Assembly: GCA_050692055.1 (NCBI GenBank)
Contig: JBOGTC010000059.1
Span: forward strand, 1 to 14,582
DNA length: 14,582 bases
Origin: JBOGTC01 sp050692055
GTDB taxonomy: Bacteria; Chloroflexota; Limnocylindria; QHBO01
Reading direction: 5' to 3'
The position numbers were made by a program, and so were the translations under genes. How positions within the stretch are numbered: position 1 is the stretch's first letter; every line of letters begins with the position of its first letter. The notes under the pieces were generated by a model. That model saw only the letters and a program-made list of their open reading frames with translations. It searched no databases and had not been told where the DNA came from. Of this stretch, positions 14,021 through 14,582 are shown one piece after another.

Positions 14021-14052
14021 TTGCATGAGGTGGAGGTACCGGGGAAGTAGAG
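14021..14052 (+). repeat. Copy A of a ~30-nt diverged repeat
   Basis: Begins TTGCATGAGGTGGAGGTACC and continues GGGGAAGTAGAG. It matches the inverted copy C (14126-14157) at about 25 of 32 positions, and copy B more weakly (about 20 of 30). Confidence 0.4.
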
Positions 14053-14057
14053 CGGCT

Positions 14058-14076
14058 GGGGAATGGGAAGTTCCCC
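14058..14076 (+). other. Short hairpin (GGGGAA / TTCCCC)
   Basis: A 6-bp perfect stem with loop TGGGAAG, about 100 bp past the last operon gene, between repeat copies A and B. It lacks a T-run, so terminator function is doubtful. Confidence 0.3.
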
Positions 14077-14081
14077 GCCTG

Positions 14082-14111
14082 TTGCATCGGATGAAAGCGG
14101 CGGTGAAGAAG
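14082..14111 (+). repeat. Copy B of the ~30-nt repeat, left arm of a large imperfect inverted repeat
   Basis: TTGCAT, 3 nt, ATGAA, 9 nt, GAAGAAG. It pairs in exact register with copy C: 6 + 5 + 7 perfect pairs with symmetrical internal loops of 3 and 9 nt around a 16-nt loop. Confidence 0.4.
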
Positions 14112-14125
14112 ACGGCGAAATCGGT

Positions 14126-14157
14126 CCCTTCTTCCCCTTTACCTTCATGTCATGCAA
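14126..14157 (-). repeat. Copy C of the ~30-nt repeat, inverted
   Basis: On the minus strand it reads TTGCATGACATGAAGGTAAA then GGGGAAGAAGGG. It is the right arm of the inverted repeat with copy B and the closest relative of copy A. Confidence 0.4.
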
Positions 14158-14183
14158 CGCCGCGCGGTTAACGCCGCGCGGCG
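14158..14183 (+). terminator. Strong GC hairpin after the sugar operon, possible terminator or structured element
   Basis: Arms CGCCGCGCGG (14158-14167) and CCGCGCGGCG (14174-14183) form a perfect 10-bp stem with loop TTAACG. It lies about 200 bp past the last operon gene and directly abuts repeat copy C. No T-run follows, which is common for stems in high-GC genomes but weakens the terminator call. Confidence 0.4.
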
Positions 14184-14582
14184 CGACGTGAGCGACCGCC
14201 CCGACGCCCCCAAGCCTCGAGCTGCCTGAGCCGCGAGCCTCTGAGGCCTCAGGCGCCTGCGATGGCCTGGTCAATCTGCTGGCCAGGCAAGTTGCGCAGG
14301 CTCCGGACGCCAGATTGAGGCGATGGCCCCGTCAGTTGGCACGAGCGGCAAATTCGCCGGGTCATCGAGCGCGTCCATCGTCGCCGGTTCACGTAGCCAT
14401 GCCCATCCTCCGGGTACTCGACGCAGGCTTGCTCGTCGGCCTAGGATGCGCGCAGCACCGCGACGCACGATTCGCGGTCTCGGGGGTTCGTCATGTCCAG
14501 GCTCCCGGCGGGCAGCTCACGGCTCCTTGTGGCATCGGTACCCAGAACCGCCGTGCCTTCAGCTGCCCGCGCTCCTCCGTGT

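Larger units (their letters stand above)
13961..14582. other. Gene-poor 3' region with repeats and hairpins, no convincing gene
   Basis: Apart from the three repeats and two hairpins listed, I see a CTGAGGCCTCAG palindrome (14241-14252), a GCCTGG/CCAGGC stem (14265-14288) and no family motif. A minus-strand frame ending at 14271 (…PANLPLVPTDGAIASIW…) has somewhat coding-like text for ~35 codons. It could be the end of a decayed gene, but nothing in it is recognisable. The right edge (14470-14582) is also unassigned. Confidence 0.4.

Noticed and set aside
14271..14468. 65-codon minus-strand frame near the right edge
   Set aside because: Only about 35 codons look protein-like. No family, no ribosome site and no -10 box found; kept only as a note in the gap entry.
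1..14582. CRISPR array, tRNA, rRNA, toxin-antitoxin or defence genes
   Set aside because: No regularly spaced repeats, cloverleaf, ribosomal segments or known defence domains were seen on either strand.

Overview
The window is high-GC bacterial DNA with tightly packed genes and strong G/C preference at third codon positions. Gene content is non-photosynthetic and generalist: surface-polysaccharide genes, a cobalamin-independent methionine branch, and an F420-type (deazaflavin-dependent) reductase. Several genes appear to start at or next to the transcription start, with a TANNNT -10 box 7-8 nt before ATG. F420 use, leaderless-type starts and high GC fit a Chloroflexota (e.g. a Limnocylindria/Ellin-type lineage) or a high-GC Actinomycetota. 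The sequence alone does not decide between them.

Layout. 1-1086 (+): 3' part of a GT-B fold polysaccharide transferase whose start lies outside the window. 994-2490 (-): O-antigen-ligase/polymerase-like membrane protein, overlapping the previous gene tail to tail by 93 bp. 2639-5631 (+): a two-gene methyl-transfer unit, metE then a MetF-type methylenetetrahydrofolate reductase; MetF makes the methyl-folate that MetE uses to methylate homocysteine. 5696-7402 (+): a multi-pass GT-C type glycosyltransferase. 7403-7713: no gene, but one end of an IS21-like element with no transposase. 7714-8586 (-): a lipoprotein, divergent from two small membrane proteins (8705-9040, +). 9089-9487 (+): F420-dependent nitroreductase-family protein. 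9500-9784 (-): a short unrecognised coding stretch next to two striking palindromes.

9877-13960 (+) is a four-gene operon: UDP-sugar dehydrogenase, extended SDR epimerase/dehydratase, DPM1-like GT2 and an LPG-synthase-TM/UPF0104 membrane protein. A coherent reading is synthesis of an acidic or epimerised nucleotide sugar, its transfer to a lipid carrier, and handling at the membrane. Between the epimerase and GT2 lie two mini-ORFs joined by three successive TGATG stop/start overlaps. 13961-14582 has no convincing gene but holds hairpins and three diverged copies of a ~30-nt element.

No defence island, CRISPR, tRNA or rRNA was seen. The most interesting points are a MetE whose zinc-ligand glutamate is replaced by tyrosine, the TGATG chain, the AT-rich 26-bp palindrome at 9786-9811, and a promoter architecture that separates leaderless from Shine-Dalgarno-led genes.
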